Assembly: GCA_022825185.1 (NCBI GenBank)
Contig: JAJDYK010000212.1
Span: 1-19,275, forward strand
Reading direction: 5' to 3'
DNA length: 19,275 nucleotides
From: Candidatus Latescibacterota bacterium
Lineage (GTDB): Bacteria; Latescibacterota; UBA2968; UBA8231
The notes under the pieces were generated by a model that did no database searches, was not told where the DNA came from, and was given only the letters and a program-made list of their open reading frames with translations. Shown here in pieces: positions 1-7,465 of this stretch (its first letter is position 1; each line of letters starts with the position of its first letter). Made by a program: the position numbers and the translations under genes.

Positions 1-952
1 GACCAGCGACCATACTCGCGACGCCCGTCACTCGGAACTCCCGGTCCCAGTCCAACTCCTGATTCGTCGCCAATTCGAGACCGGCAAAATTCATGATTAC
101 GCAGATGAAAGCGACCAAGATCAGCGTCAGCATGTAGGGAGCCTGCTCGGTCATTGAGGCCCATTGCACGTGCATCAGATCGGCAGGGAACAAAGCTGGC
201 CACAGGCTCCCGTCCGCGGTGCTCGTAAGCAGCAGGCCCTCCGCCCGCGCCGCTTCAACCGAAATGCTGAGGCTGGCGAGTACGAGATGGTACGCAGCGC
301 CGGCCAGTGCGACGCTCACCGGCAAGATCAGCGGGTTGCCCCAGCGCTTAATCGCGAGGTACAAGGCGATCCCATATGCCGCACCCGGGCTCCACTTCCA
401 CAGCACAGAGGGTTCAAAGAGCGCGGGAATCGCCCGCCAATCTGGTTCGGCTCCCATCAACGACATGGCCGCCAAGCACACCGCTCCCCCGATCCCGGCT
501 ACAAACCCACCCGTCACTGGATAGGGGATGAAGCGGACTAGATTGGCGAGTCGGAATCGCCCGATCAGGAGACAGCACGCGCCAGTGACGACGGCACTGA
601 TGATGAGCGCAACCGCGGTGGTGACGAACAGCGCGTCGCCCTCGGCGCTCATTGTGAACCCGACCGTGGCCATGACGATCACCAGCGCGGGAGACAACCC
701 CGCAATCGCGCCGAGGTAGCCGCCCGCGAGGGCGATGATCAGGCACGCCGCGAAGTTCCCGAACAGCACTAGACCGACGCCTTGGGAGGAATAGGAGGCT
801 AACGGCCCCGAGAATATGAAGCTCCCGAAGGCAATCTGGGAGACGAGCAGACCTAGGCCCGAGGTGAAGCCGGCTGACAGCGCTGGAACGGCCTTCGCGG
901 ACAGGAGGTCGGCGCGAAGCTCGGACGTAGAATTTTGGAGCAAGAATTTCAC
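1..952 (-). CDS. SulP-family inorganic anion transporter, N-terminal part (runs off left edge)
   Basis: The minus strand is open from a GTG at 952-950 to the window edge, giving about 317 residues with several long hydrophobic segments. FSGPLA (about residues 48-52) and FIPYPVTGGFVAGIG (about 141-155) are typical of SulP permeases, especially the branch that carries STAS or cyclic-nucleotide-binding domains at the C-terminus; that part lies outside the window. The family moves sulfate, bicarbonate or related anions across the inner membrane; the substrate cannot be read here. GTG 952 is the only reasonable start in frame, because an in-frame stop lies not far upstream and no ATG intervenes. 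It has no strong ribosome site of its own and overlaps the stop of a short upstream ORF by GTGA, so translational coupling is likely. A one-base frameshift joining the two frames is the alternative. Confidence 0.8.
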   Translation of the reverse strand, partial: MKFLLQNSTSELRADLLSAKAVPALSAGFTSGLGLLVSQIAFGSFIFSGPLASYSSQGVGLVLFGNFAACLIIALAGGYLGAIAGLSPALVIVMATVGFTMSAEGDALFVTTAVALIISAVVTGACCLLIGRFRLANLVRFIPYPVTGGFVAGIGGAVCLAAMSLMGAEPDWRAIPALFEPSVLWKWSPGAAYGIALYLAIKRWGNPLILPVSVALAGAAYHLVLASLSISVEAARAEGLLLTSTADGSLWPALFPADLMHVQWASMTEQAPYMLTLILVAFICVIMNFAGLELATNQELDWDREFRVTGVASMVAG

Positions 953-984
953 TCTGCTAGGTCGGAGAAACTGAACTGATGCAC
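949..984 (-). CDS. 11-residue upstream mini-ORF overlapping the SulP start
   Basis: On the minus strand a GTG at 984-982 begins the peptide VHQFSFSDLAE and stops at TGA 951-949. A very strong Shine-Dalgarno (AGGGGAGG, complement of 993-1000) sits 8 bases upstream, much better than anything in front of the SulP GTG. The stop and the SulP start share GTGA. This looks like a coupling leader that loads ribosomes for the transporter. Alternatively it is the true N-terminus of SulP broken by an indel. The peptide itself has no recognised function. Confidence 0.35.
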   Translation of the reverse strand: MHQFSFSDLAE

Positions 985-992
985 CGCGATTA

Positions 993-1000
993 CCTCCCCT
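993..1000 (-). promoter_or_regulatory. Strong Shine-Dalgarno of the SulP leader ORF
   Basis: On the minus strand the sequence AGGGGAGG lies 8 bases before the GTG at 984. It decides that translation probably initiates at the mini-ORF rather than directly at the SulP GTG. Confidence 0.4.
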
Positions 1001-1107
1001 TTTTAGTAATCAGGTGCGCCGAGGGAAAAGCTGGTCAAGATGCTAATCAGAAATTCCTCTATAAAGACCCTTTTTTTTGAATTTTCTGCAAGGGTATGTC
1101 TGAAAAA

Positions 1108-1137
1108 TTGGCACAAAATTCAAGTTCAACTTGAAAT
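1108..1137 (+). promoter_or_regulatory. Candidate promoter of the DUF4143 ATPase gene
   Basis: TTGGCA (1108-1113) is followed, 18 bases later, by TGAAAT (1132-1137), which fits a sigma-70-like -35/-10 pair. Transcription would begin near 1144, leaving a leader of about 50 bases before the GTG at 1198. This excludes the upstream ATG at 1138 as start codon. A perfect palindrome fills the spacer. The call is by eye, from consensus match only. Confidence 0.35.
1119..1135. promoter_or_regulatory. Perfect 17-bp palindrome, candidate repressor operator
   Basis: The arms TTCAAGTT and AACTTGAA are exact inverted repeats around a single C. The site lies between and over the -35 and -10 of the candidate promoter, the classic place for a dimeric repressor. 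It also lies in the divergent region upstream of the SulP gene, so it could control both. The cognate regulator is not in the window. Confidence 0.45.
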
Positions 1138-1197
1138 ATGTACCGATCTCGTTATTTTGTCCTTGAGAGCCATCACACGCGAATAGAGGTCAGAACC

Positions 1198-2352
1198 GTG
1201 ATCTTACGACAAATCGCCAGAGAATTGGCGGCGACGGCAACCGAATTTCCCGTGGTGACAATCATCGGTCCACGGCAGGCGGGAAAGACCACGTTGGCGC
1301 GTGTGCAGTTTCCCAACCACGCTTATGCGAACCTCGAAGCACCCGATGTACGCAGGCTGGCGATAAGCGATCCCCACGCTTTCTTCTCGCAATTTCCGCC
1401 ACCCGTTATTATCGACGAAATCCAGCGCGTGCCCGAACTGCTTTCAACCATCCAGGTCCTCGCTGACAGCAGCCAGCAACGCGGGCAATACATTCTCACG
1501 GGCAGTCACCAGTTGCGTCTGCAAGAAGCCGTTGCCCAATCCCTGGCCGGACGAACCGCCCTCTTGCGCCTGCTGCCCTTGTCGATAGCAGAACTCAAAG
1601 CAAACAGCATCACACACACGCGCGACGAATTTATCTACCAAGGCTTTATGCCTCGCCTGTACAGCGAGCAAGTCAATCCGACTCGCCTATACCGGAATTA
1701 CTGTCAAACCTATATCGAGCGCGACGTCAGGCAGATGATCAATCTCAGGAATCTGACAGATTTTGAGAACTTCACGCGCCTGCTAGCCGGCCGCGTCGGT
1801 CAGGTTTTGAATCTGAGCTCGCTGGCTAACGACGTGGGGGTGTCGAGTACCACGCTAAAAGAATGGCTCTCGGTACTCGAAGCATCGCACACCGTTTTCA
1901 GGTTGAATCCCTATTTTGAAAACTTTGGCAAGCGCATCATCAAATCGCCCAAAATCTATTTTACCGATGTTGGGCTCGCGTCCTACCTGCTCGGCATTGA
2001 ATCGCCCGCGCTCGCTGCCCGGGATCCACTGATTGGCAATCTCTTTGAAAACATGGTCGTCATCGAAGCCTTGAAAGCCAGACTCAACGCGGGCAAAGAG
2101 CCTGAACTTTACTTTTACCGCGACAACAAAGGCAACGAAGTAGATCTGTTGTTCAGGCGAAACAGGCAGTTAATCCCCATTGAAGTCAAATCGGCCATGA
2201 CGTTTAATCCAGAATTTGCAAAGGGAATCGCGCAGTTTCAGAAAATCGCGTCCTCCACGCAGAAAGGCTACATCATCTACGCGGGCAATCTCACACCGGA
2301 ACTATCCCATGCCAGCGTGCTACATTTTACCGACGTGGATAGCATCTTTTAA
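1198..2352 (+). CDS. AAA-family ATPase with DUF4143 C-terminal region
   Basis: The 384-residue protein has a P-loop GPRQAGKTT (24-32), Walker B VIIDEIQ (70-76) and sensor-like LTGSHQ (100-105), then a winged-helix-like middle and a C-terminal PD-(D/E)XK-like fold with NEVDLL (D316) and IEVK (E329, K331). This is the architecture of the widespread DUF4143 ATPases (COG1373), whose function is poorly known. The GTG at 1198 is preferred over the ATG at 1138: AGAGGT at 1185-1190 gives a good Shine-Dalgarno, family members begin close to this point, and the candidate promoter overlaps the earlier ATG. Base composition is visibly less GC-rich than the helicase gene after it, which may mean separate acquisition. 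A 139-base gap without a terminator separates the two, so co-transcription is possible. Confidence 0.85.
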   Translation: MILRQIARELAATATEFPVVTIIGPRQAGKTTLARVQFPNHAYANLEAPDVRRLAISDPHAFFSQFPPPVIIDEIQRVPELLSTIQVLADSSQQRGQYILTGSHQLRLQEAVAQSLAGRTALLRLLPLSIAELKANSITHTRDEFIYQGFMPRLYSEQVNPTRLYRNYCQTYIERDVRQMINLRNLTDFENFTRLLAGRVGQVLNLSSLANDVGVSSTTLKEWLSVLEASHTVFRLNPYFENFGKRIIKSPKIYFTDVGLASYLLGIESPALAARDPLIGNLFENMVVIEALKARLNAGKEPELYFYRDNKGNEVDLLFRRNRQLIPIEVKSAMTFNPEFAKGIAQFQKIASSTQKGYIIYAGNLTPELSHASVLHFTDVDSIF

Positions 2353-2491
2353 GCCAAAGACGCGACTCGCTGAATCTGCTGCGCCGCTTCCCCCAACACC
2401 GCCTTGCCCTAGCCCAACAGCTTAGCTATTCTTTTTTCCTCCCCGTGATCCCCATTCGTCTTCGCCGCACACTGCTTCAGGAATTTGTACC

Positions 2492-5407
2492 TTGATCAGC
2501 GACGCTGAGAGCATCGCCGAACACATCCGCTTTCTCAAACGCCGCATCTTGGGCAACGAGGTCGTCCATCACCAGACCTTGCCCGCGCGCCCGGCGCGCC
2601 TAGTCCGCGACTTGGCTGGCCTGCCTCCGGCCATGGCCCGCATCCTCGAAATCGCCCGCATTCCCGCGCTCTATACGCACCAAGCCGAGGGCATCCAAAA
2701 AGTGCTGGAGGGTCAGCACTTGGCTATTGCCACGCCCACGGCCTCGGGCAAGACCTTGGTGTACAACGCGCCCGTGCTAGCCACGCTGCTTGACGAGCCG
2801 GAGGCGCACGCGCTCTACGTATTCCCGCTCAAGGCGCTAGAGCAGGATCAGTTCGACGAGCTAAGCGGCCTGATGCAGGGCTTGGGTGGAGAGCTAAAAG
2901 CTGCTATTTACGACGGCGACACCACGAGCCATCGCCGTCGGCAAATTCGCACTAAGCCGCCTCAGGTGCTGTTCACCACGCCGGATATGCTGCACTCGGG
3001 CATCCTCGCCTTCCACGAGACTTGGGCCGGCTTCTTCGCCCGCTTGCGCTACGTGGTCATCGACGAGCTGCACGCGTACAGCGGCGTGTTTGGCACCCAT
3101 GTGCTGCACCTTTTTCGCCGCTTGAACCGCATCTGCGCGCACTACGGGGCCGATCCGGTGTACATCACCAGCTCGGCGACGATGGGCAATCCCCGCGAAT
3201 TGGCGGGGGAGCTGCTCAACCGCTCCTTTTACGCGATTGAAGACCACGGTGCTCCGGCCGCGGCGCGCCATTTCGTGTTCGTCAATCCGAGTGAAAGCCC
3301 CAACACCCTCGCGGCTCATCTGCTGCGCGCCAGCGTGCTCCAGGACTATCGCACGATCGTCTTCACTCGCGCCCGCATCACCACCGAACTGGTGTACCGC
3401 TGGGCGACCCAGAGTCGGCCGGACTTGCGGGAGCGGATCTCTTCGTATCGCGCGGGCTATTTGCCTACGGAGCGCCGCCAGATCGAGCAAGCGCTCAACG
3501 GTGGCGAGCTCATGGGCGTGGTGGCCACGTCGGCTTTGGAACTGGGCATTGACATCGGCGGCTTAGACATCTGCGTGTTGGTCGGCTATCCTGGTTCGAT
3601 CATCAACACTTGGCAGCGCGCTGGCCGCGTGGGCCGCGCTGGCCGCGAGTCGCTAATCCTCCTCATCGCGTCTCCCGATGCGCTCGACCAGTATTTTATG
3701 CGGCATCCGGGGGAGTTTTTTGCGCGGGACTTAGAGGACGCGGTGGTGGATCCGACGAATCAGTACATCCTCAAAAATCACCTCACGTGCGCGGCGCGCG
3801 AATTGCCCCTCGTCGCTAGCGAACCCGAGTACGCATTGCCCAACTATCAGGAGGCGGTTGATGGGCTGACCGAGGAGGGCACGCTGCTGCAGAACGCCGA
3901 GGGCGACGCTTGGTTTGCCGCGCGCAAGCAGCCGCACCGCTTGGTCAACATGCGCACTATCGGCGAGTCGTATCGCATCGTCGATCGCGGCGACAACCAG
4001 ATTGGCACGGTCAGCGGCGGGCAGGTGTACGGCGAGTGCTACAAAGGCGCGATTTACTTGCACCGCGGTCGCCAGTACGAGATCGGCGACCGCAACCCCG
4101 AGCGGGGCCAGATCTACGCCGAGGAAGTGGATGTGGCGTACTTCACGCGCGCCCGCACGGAAAAGGACACGGAGATTTTAGAGGAGTTGCGCTCGCGGCC
4201 GTTGCAGGGCTTTATGGCGCGGTTGGGCCGGCTCAAGGTCAGCTCGCAGGTGGTGGGCTACGAAAAGATCCGCGTCGGCGACCAAGTCGTGCTCAGCAAA
4301 CACGAGTTGGAGTCGCCGGTGGAGCACTTTGAGACGATTGGCTTCTGGATTGAACTCGACGCCCACTTCAAGGCCGACCTCAGCCGCCACCAGCACCACT
4401 ACATGGGTTCGATCCACGCGATTGAACACGCCATGAAGTCGCTCTTCCCGCTGCTGGCCTTGTGCGATCGGACGGATGTGGGCGGGATCTGCTATCCCCT
4501 GCATCCCCAGCTCGGCAAGGGCGCGATTTTCGTGTACGACTATCACCCCGGCGGCATTGGCCTGGCGGAAAAGGGCTTTGCCCAACTCGACCGCCTCTTG
4601 GACATGACGCTGTCCATGGTCGAGACCTGCGATTGTCTGCTCGGCTGTCCGTCTTGCATCCATTTCCCCACGTGCGGCGCAGGTAATGTTCCCCTCGACA
4701 AAGATGGCGCGATCCATTTGCTCGGCGCACTCACGGGCCGCCGAACCATTGAGCGCACTGCGTCCACTGCCGAGGCCACAGAGGATGCGCCGATTTTCGC
4801 TGAGTGGGAGGAAGAGAAGGAGGTAAAAGAAATGCCGCCCGAACAAGGTCCGCACGTGGTCGTGTTCGACCTCGAAACGCAACGCTCGGCTGCCGAGGTC
4901 GGCGGTTGGAACAAAGCGCACATGATGGGCATGTCGGTCGGCGTGGTGTGGGACAGCCGCGCGCAGGATTGTACGACGTACTTTGAGGAAGATATCGACC
5001 GGCTTTTGGAGCACTTGCAGGCCGCTGATTTGGTCGTCGGCTTCAACATCATTGGCTTTGATTATTCGGTCTTACGCGGGTACAGCCCATTCGATTTCCG
5101 CACGCTCAACACGCTCGACATGCTGCGCGAAATCCACCAGCGGCTGCGCTATCGGGTGAGCCTCGACTCGCTGGGCAAGGCCACGCTCGACGCAGCCAAG
5201 AGCGCCGACGGACTGGACGCGCTGCGGTGGTTTAAGGAGGGGCGGCTGGACTTGATTGCCGAGTACTGCCAAAAGGACGTGGAACTGACCCGCGACCTGT
5301 TCTACTTCGGGCTGCGCGAAAACTACTTGCTCTTCGACCGCCGCAACGAGGGGCGCATGCGCATCCCGCTCGATTGGAAGCTAGAAGAATTGGTCGCCCG
5401 CGAGTGA
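2492..5407 (+). CDS. Fused MrfA/YprA-like DEAD-box helicase and MrfB/YprB-like 3'-5' exonuclease
   Basis: The 971-residue protein joins two enzymes. Residues about 60-400 form a superfamily 2 helicase: TPTASGKT (81-88), DELH (191-194), SAT (228-230), ALELGIDIG (348-356) and QRAGRVGRAGR (375-385). Residues about 500-745 form the DUF1998-type region ending in a cysteine cluster (C713, C715, C719, C722, C728) that probably binds a metal. After an acidic linker (about 757-785), residues 788-950 are a DnaQ-like nuclease with FDLET (D793, E795), FNIIGFD (D857) and YCQKD (Y925, D929), a complete DEDDy set. In Bacillus subtilis MrfA and MrfB are separate proteins that act together in mitomycin C damage repair, so a DNA-repair role is inferred. 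Start is TTG 2492, with AGGAA 8 bases upstream; no ATG fits. Confidence 0.88.
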   Translation: MISDAESIAEHIRFLKRRILGNEVVHHQTLPARPARLVRDLAGLPPAMARILEIARIPALYTHQAEGIQKVLEGQHLAIATPTASGKTLVYNAPVLATLLDEPEAHALYVFPLKALEQDQFDELSGLMQGLGGELKAAIYDGDTTSHRRRQIRTKPPQVLFTTPDMLHSGILAFHETWAGFFARLRYVVIDELHAYSGVFGTHVLHLFRRLNRICAHYGADPVYITSSATMGNPRELAGELLNRSFYAIEDHGAPAAARHFVFVNPSESPNTLAAHLLRASVLQDYRTIVFTRARITTELVYRWATQSRPDLRERISSYRAGYLPTERRQIEQALNGGELMGVVATSALELGIDIGGLDICVLVGYPGSIINTWQRAGRVGRAGRESLILLIASPDALDQYFMRHPGEFFARDLEDAVVDPTNQYILKNHLTCAARELPLVASEPEYALPNYQEAVDGLTEEGTLLQNAEGDAWFAARKQPHRLVNMRTIGESYRIVDRGDNQIGTVSGGQVYGECYKGAIYLHRGRQYEIGDRNPERGQIYAEEVDVAYFTRARTEKDTEILEELRSRPLQGFMARLGRLKVSSQVVGYEKIRVGDQVVLSKHELESPVEHFETIGFWIELDAHFKADLSRHQHHYMGSIHAIEHAMKSLFPLLALCDRTDVGGICYPLHPQLGKGAIFVYDYHPGGIGLAEKGFAQLDRLLDMTLSMVETCDCLLGCPSCIHFPTCGAGNVPLDKDGAIHLLGALTGRRTIERTASTAEATEDAPIFAEWEEEKEVKEMPPEQGPHVVVFDLETQRSAAEVGGWNKAHMMGMSVGVVWDSRAQDCTTYFEEDIDRLLEHLQAADLVVGFNIIGFDYSVLRGYSPFDFRTLNTLDMLREIHQRLRYRVSLDSLGKATLDAAKSADGLDALRWFKEGRLDLIAEYCQKDVELTRDLFYFGLRENYLLFDRRNEGRMRIPLDWKLEELVARE

Positions 5408-5429
5408 GTACCCAAGAACCTTTATGCCC

Positions 5430-5966
5430 TTATCTACCCTCTATGACCCCACAGCCGACGCGGGCACCAGCCGCCCCGGTGGGTTGCGAGAAGTCGTCCG
5501 GGAGTGCGTGAACGATGACTGCGAGCCCGATGATGCTGTTGTCGCCATCCAAGTCGAGGTGGGTGTCGAGGCGGTTGTACGTGGCTTGCCCAGAGGCATC
5601 GGCGGTGATGTTGCCAAGGTCGCCGACGTGCCTTTCAGCGGCATCGGGTGCGCCGTGGGCTTTGCCTTCGGGATTGAAGTGGCCGCCCGCCGACGTGCCA
5701 TCGGCTGCGCTGCAATCGCCCTTTTCGTGGATGTGAAATCCGTGGTCGCCTTCTGTAAGCCCGGTCAGGTTGGCTATAACTCGCACCCCGTCGGCTTCCT
5801 GCGTGAACTCAACCGTCCCTTGGGCTTGGTTGCCCTCCGTGGGGTTGACGACGGTGCTGGCTTGAGTGGCCTCAGACGCGGTTGGCTCGTCTTCGGAGCA
5901 TCCCAAGCAACTCGCCGCCAACGCGAGTGCTAAGCCGATGATGGGTTTGTCAATGAATCGGATCAC
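5430..5966 (-). CDS. sodC: Lipoprotein Cu,Zn superoxide dismutase
   Basis: The 178-residue protein dismutates superoxide to peroxide and oxygen outside the cytoplasm. All metal ligands are present: H78, H80, H96 and H153 for copper, and H96, H104, H113 and D116 for zinc. C85 and C172 can form the structural disulfide, and R169 matches the active-site arginine. An N-terminal hydrophobic segment ends in a lipobox-like ALAASC (C20, or C23 nearby), so it is probably membrane-anchored in the periplasm, followed by a flexible S/T/E-rich linker. Start is GTG 5966-5964, with a perfect AGGAGGT five bases upstream (complement of 5972-5978). It converges on the helicase gene with only 22 bases between the stops, and no terminator hairpin is visible there. 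Confidence 0.95.
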   Translation of the reverse strand: MIRFIDKPIIGLALALAASCLGCSEDEPTASEATQASTVVNPTEGNQAQGTVEFTQEADGVRVIANLTGLTEGDHGFHIHEKGDCSAADGTSAGGHFNPEGKAHGAPDAAERHVGDLGNITADASGQATYNRLDTHLDLDGDNSIIGLAVIVHALPDDFSQPTGAAGARVGCGVIEGR

Positions 5967-5989
5967 GATCGACCTCCTATGTGTGTGGG

Positions 5990-6000
5990 CTAAATATAAA
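5990..6000 (-). promoter_or_regulatory. Possible -10 region of sodC
   Basis: On the minus strand the AT-rich run reading TTTATATTTA contains a TATATT-like -10 about 27-32 bases before the GTG of sodC. The -35 at the right distance is poor, so this is a weak call. The divergent region to 6162 also holds two TAATAC copies 15 bases apart (6017-6022 and 6032-6037). Confidence 0.2.
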
Positions 6001-6162
6001 GCAAATTCTCACGGCGTAATACATAGAGGCTTAATACGCGACAGCAGATGCGACGCGATGTCGGCTCGCCGCTGGCGAATGTCCTTGATTGGAGAGGCTG
6101 GGGTTATTTAGCTTACGAAGATGCCTGCTACTTTTCCACAATCTGCCAGTGAGGAAAACGCG

Positions 6163-7428
6163 ATGATGAAGCTGGCGCGGCGTTTGGTTCCCCCCCTTGT
6201 GATGATTGCAGGGTTGCTGCTGGCGACCTTTGGCATGGCCTGTCTGGGTGAGCAGGATCCCCCCGAGGCAAATGACGGCGGAAGGGAAATGAATACGCCA
6301 CACCCGGCAACAGCGCAGGAAGAAGGCCACCAAGACCCCGGGTTTTCCGACGACCACGTCCTTTTTGGTCAATCCGCCGCGTTCACCGGGCCGGCCCAGG
6401 AATTGGGCAAGGCGATGCGCCTCGGAATTGAGGCGGCATTCCACGAGGCCAATCAGGCAGGAGGCGTCCATGGCCGCGAACTGAAGCTCAGGGCGTTGGA
6501 TGACGGCTATGAAACCGACTTTGCCGCTTCCAACACGGAACGGTTGATTGAGAATGAAAGGGTATTCGCGCTAATCGGAGCGGTGGGCACACCCACGTCC
6601 CGCGCTGCATCACCGCTGGCCCAAGCTGCCGGGGTGCCCTTCCTCGCTCCGTTCACGGGGGCCGAGTTCTTGCGCGACCGGGAGTTGGACAATGTGCTCA
6701 ACGTCCGGGCATCGTACTACCAGGAAACCGAGGAGATGGTGGCGCGGCTCACCGAGGATTTGGGGATCACCCGCGTTGCCGTCCTCTATCAGGATGATTC
6801 CTTCGGCTTGAACGGGCTGGAAGGCACGAGATTGGCACTGGAGCGCCGGGACTTGGAGCCGGTAGCGGCCTCGCACTACCCACGCAATACCCGCGCTGTG
6901 AAGGGAGCCGTGCTCAAAATCACCGCGGCCAAGCCGCAAGCGGTGATCATGATTGGCTCCTACATGCCGGTGGTCAAAACCATAGAGTTGGTGCGGCGGG
7001 AGCTGGACCCGGTATTCATGACGGTCTCCTTTGTGGGGAGTAACGCTTTGGCGAACGAGTTGGGGCCCGACGGGGCCGGCGTGTACGTTACGCAAGTAGT
7101 TCCTCCTCCCGATAACGAAAACATCCCCGTGGTGGCTCGATACCACAGCGCCCTCTCGGAGTACGACCCCCAAGCGGAACCCGGGTTCGTTTCGTTGGAA
7201 GGTTATCTGGCCGGACGCCTAGCCGTCGCTGGTCTCAAAGCCTGCGGCCCCGACCTGAGTCGAGAGTGCCTGCTCCACGCGGTGCGAGATGCCGGCACCA
7301 TAGAAATTGATGGCATGCAGCTCAAATACGGGCCGGACGATAACCAGGGCTCCGACGCCGTGTTCTTGACCGTGATTGGTCCGGACGGCAAGTACCACGG
7401 GGTCGAAAAACTAAAAGGCCCTTACTAA
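6163..7428 (+). CDS. LivK-type ABC substrate-binding lipoprotein
   Basis: The 421-residue protein has a signal peptide ending in FGMAC (C27), so it is probably lipid-anchored, then a low-complexity E/D/P-rich linker to about residue 60. The rest is a type I periplasmic-binding fold of the Leu/Ile/Val or amide receptor class (Peripla_BP_6), with the family's usual order: SAAFTGPAQELG, NQAGGVHGRELKL, FALIGAVGTPTS and VAVLYQDDSFG. It probably binds a small amino-acid-like or amide ligand in the periplasm. ATG 6163 is chosen because GAGGA (6151-6155) lies 7 bases upstream and the signal peptide begins there; the ATG at 6121 would put 14 polar residues in front. No ABC permease or ATPase of this system follows; the next gene, 37 bases on, is an antiporter. 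Confidence 0.88.
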   Translation: MMKLARRLVPPLVMIAGLLLATFGMACLGEQDPPEANDGGREMNTPHPATAQEEGHQDPGFSDDHVLFGQSAAFTGPAQELGKAMRLGIEAAFHEANQAGGVHGRELKLRALDDGYETDFAASNTERLIENERVFALIGAVGTPTSRAASPLAQAAGVPFLAPFTGAEFLRDRELDNVLNVRASYYQETEEMVARLTEDLGITRVAVLYQDDSFGLNGLEGTRLALERRDLEPVAASHYPRNTRAVKGAVLKITAAKPQAVIMIGSYMPVVKTIELVRRELDPVFMTVSFVGSNALANELGPDGAGVYVTQVVPPPDNENIPVVARYHSALSEYDPQAEPGFVSLEGYLAGRLAVAGLKACGPDLSRECLLHAVRDAGTIEIDGMQLKYGPDDNQGSDAVFLTVIGPDGKYHGVEKLKGPY

Positions 7429-7465
7429 CCTCCCCCAAACGGCACCTACGGAGAATCTCAAAACC

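Noticed and set aside
1138..1197. ATG at 1138 as start of the DUF4143 ATPase
   Set aside because: It has no Shine-Dalgarno, overlaps the candidate -10 and palindrome, and adds residues not usual in the family; the GTG at 1198 has a good ribosome site.
2353..2491. T-rich stretch near 2430 as a terminator between ATPase and helicase genes
   Set aside because: Only a three-base-pair stem precedes the T run, too weak for an intrinsic terminator.
4178..5014. 278-codon minus-strand open frame inside the helicase-exonuclease gene
   Set aside because: Antisense shadow of GC-rich coding DNA; the plus-strand frame has helicase and nuclease motifs throughout.
5424..5933. 169-codon plus-strand open frame opposite sodC
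   Set aside because: Complement of sodC, which has all metal ligands, a signal peptide and a perfect Shine-Dalgarno on the minus strand.
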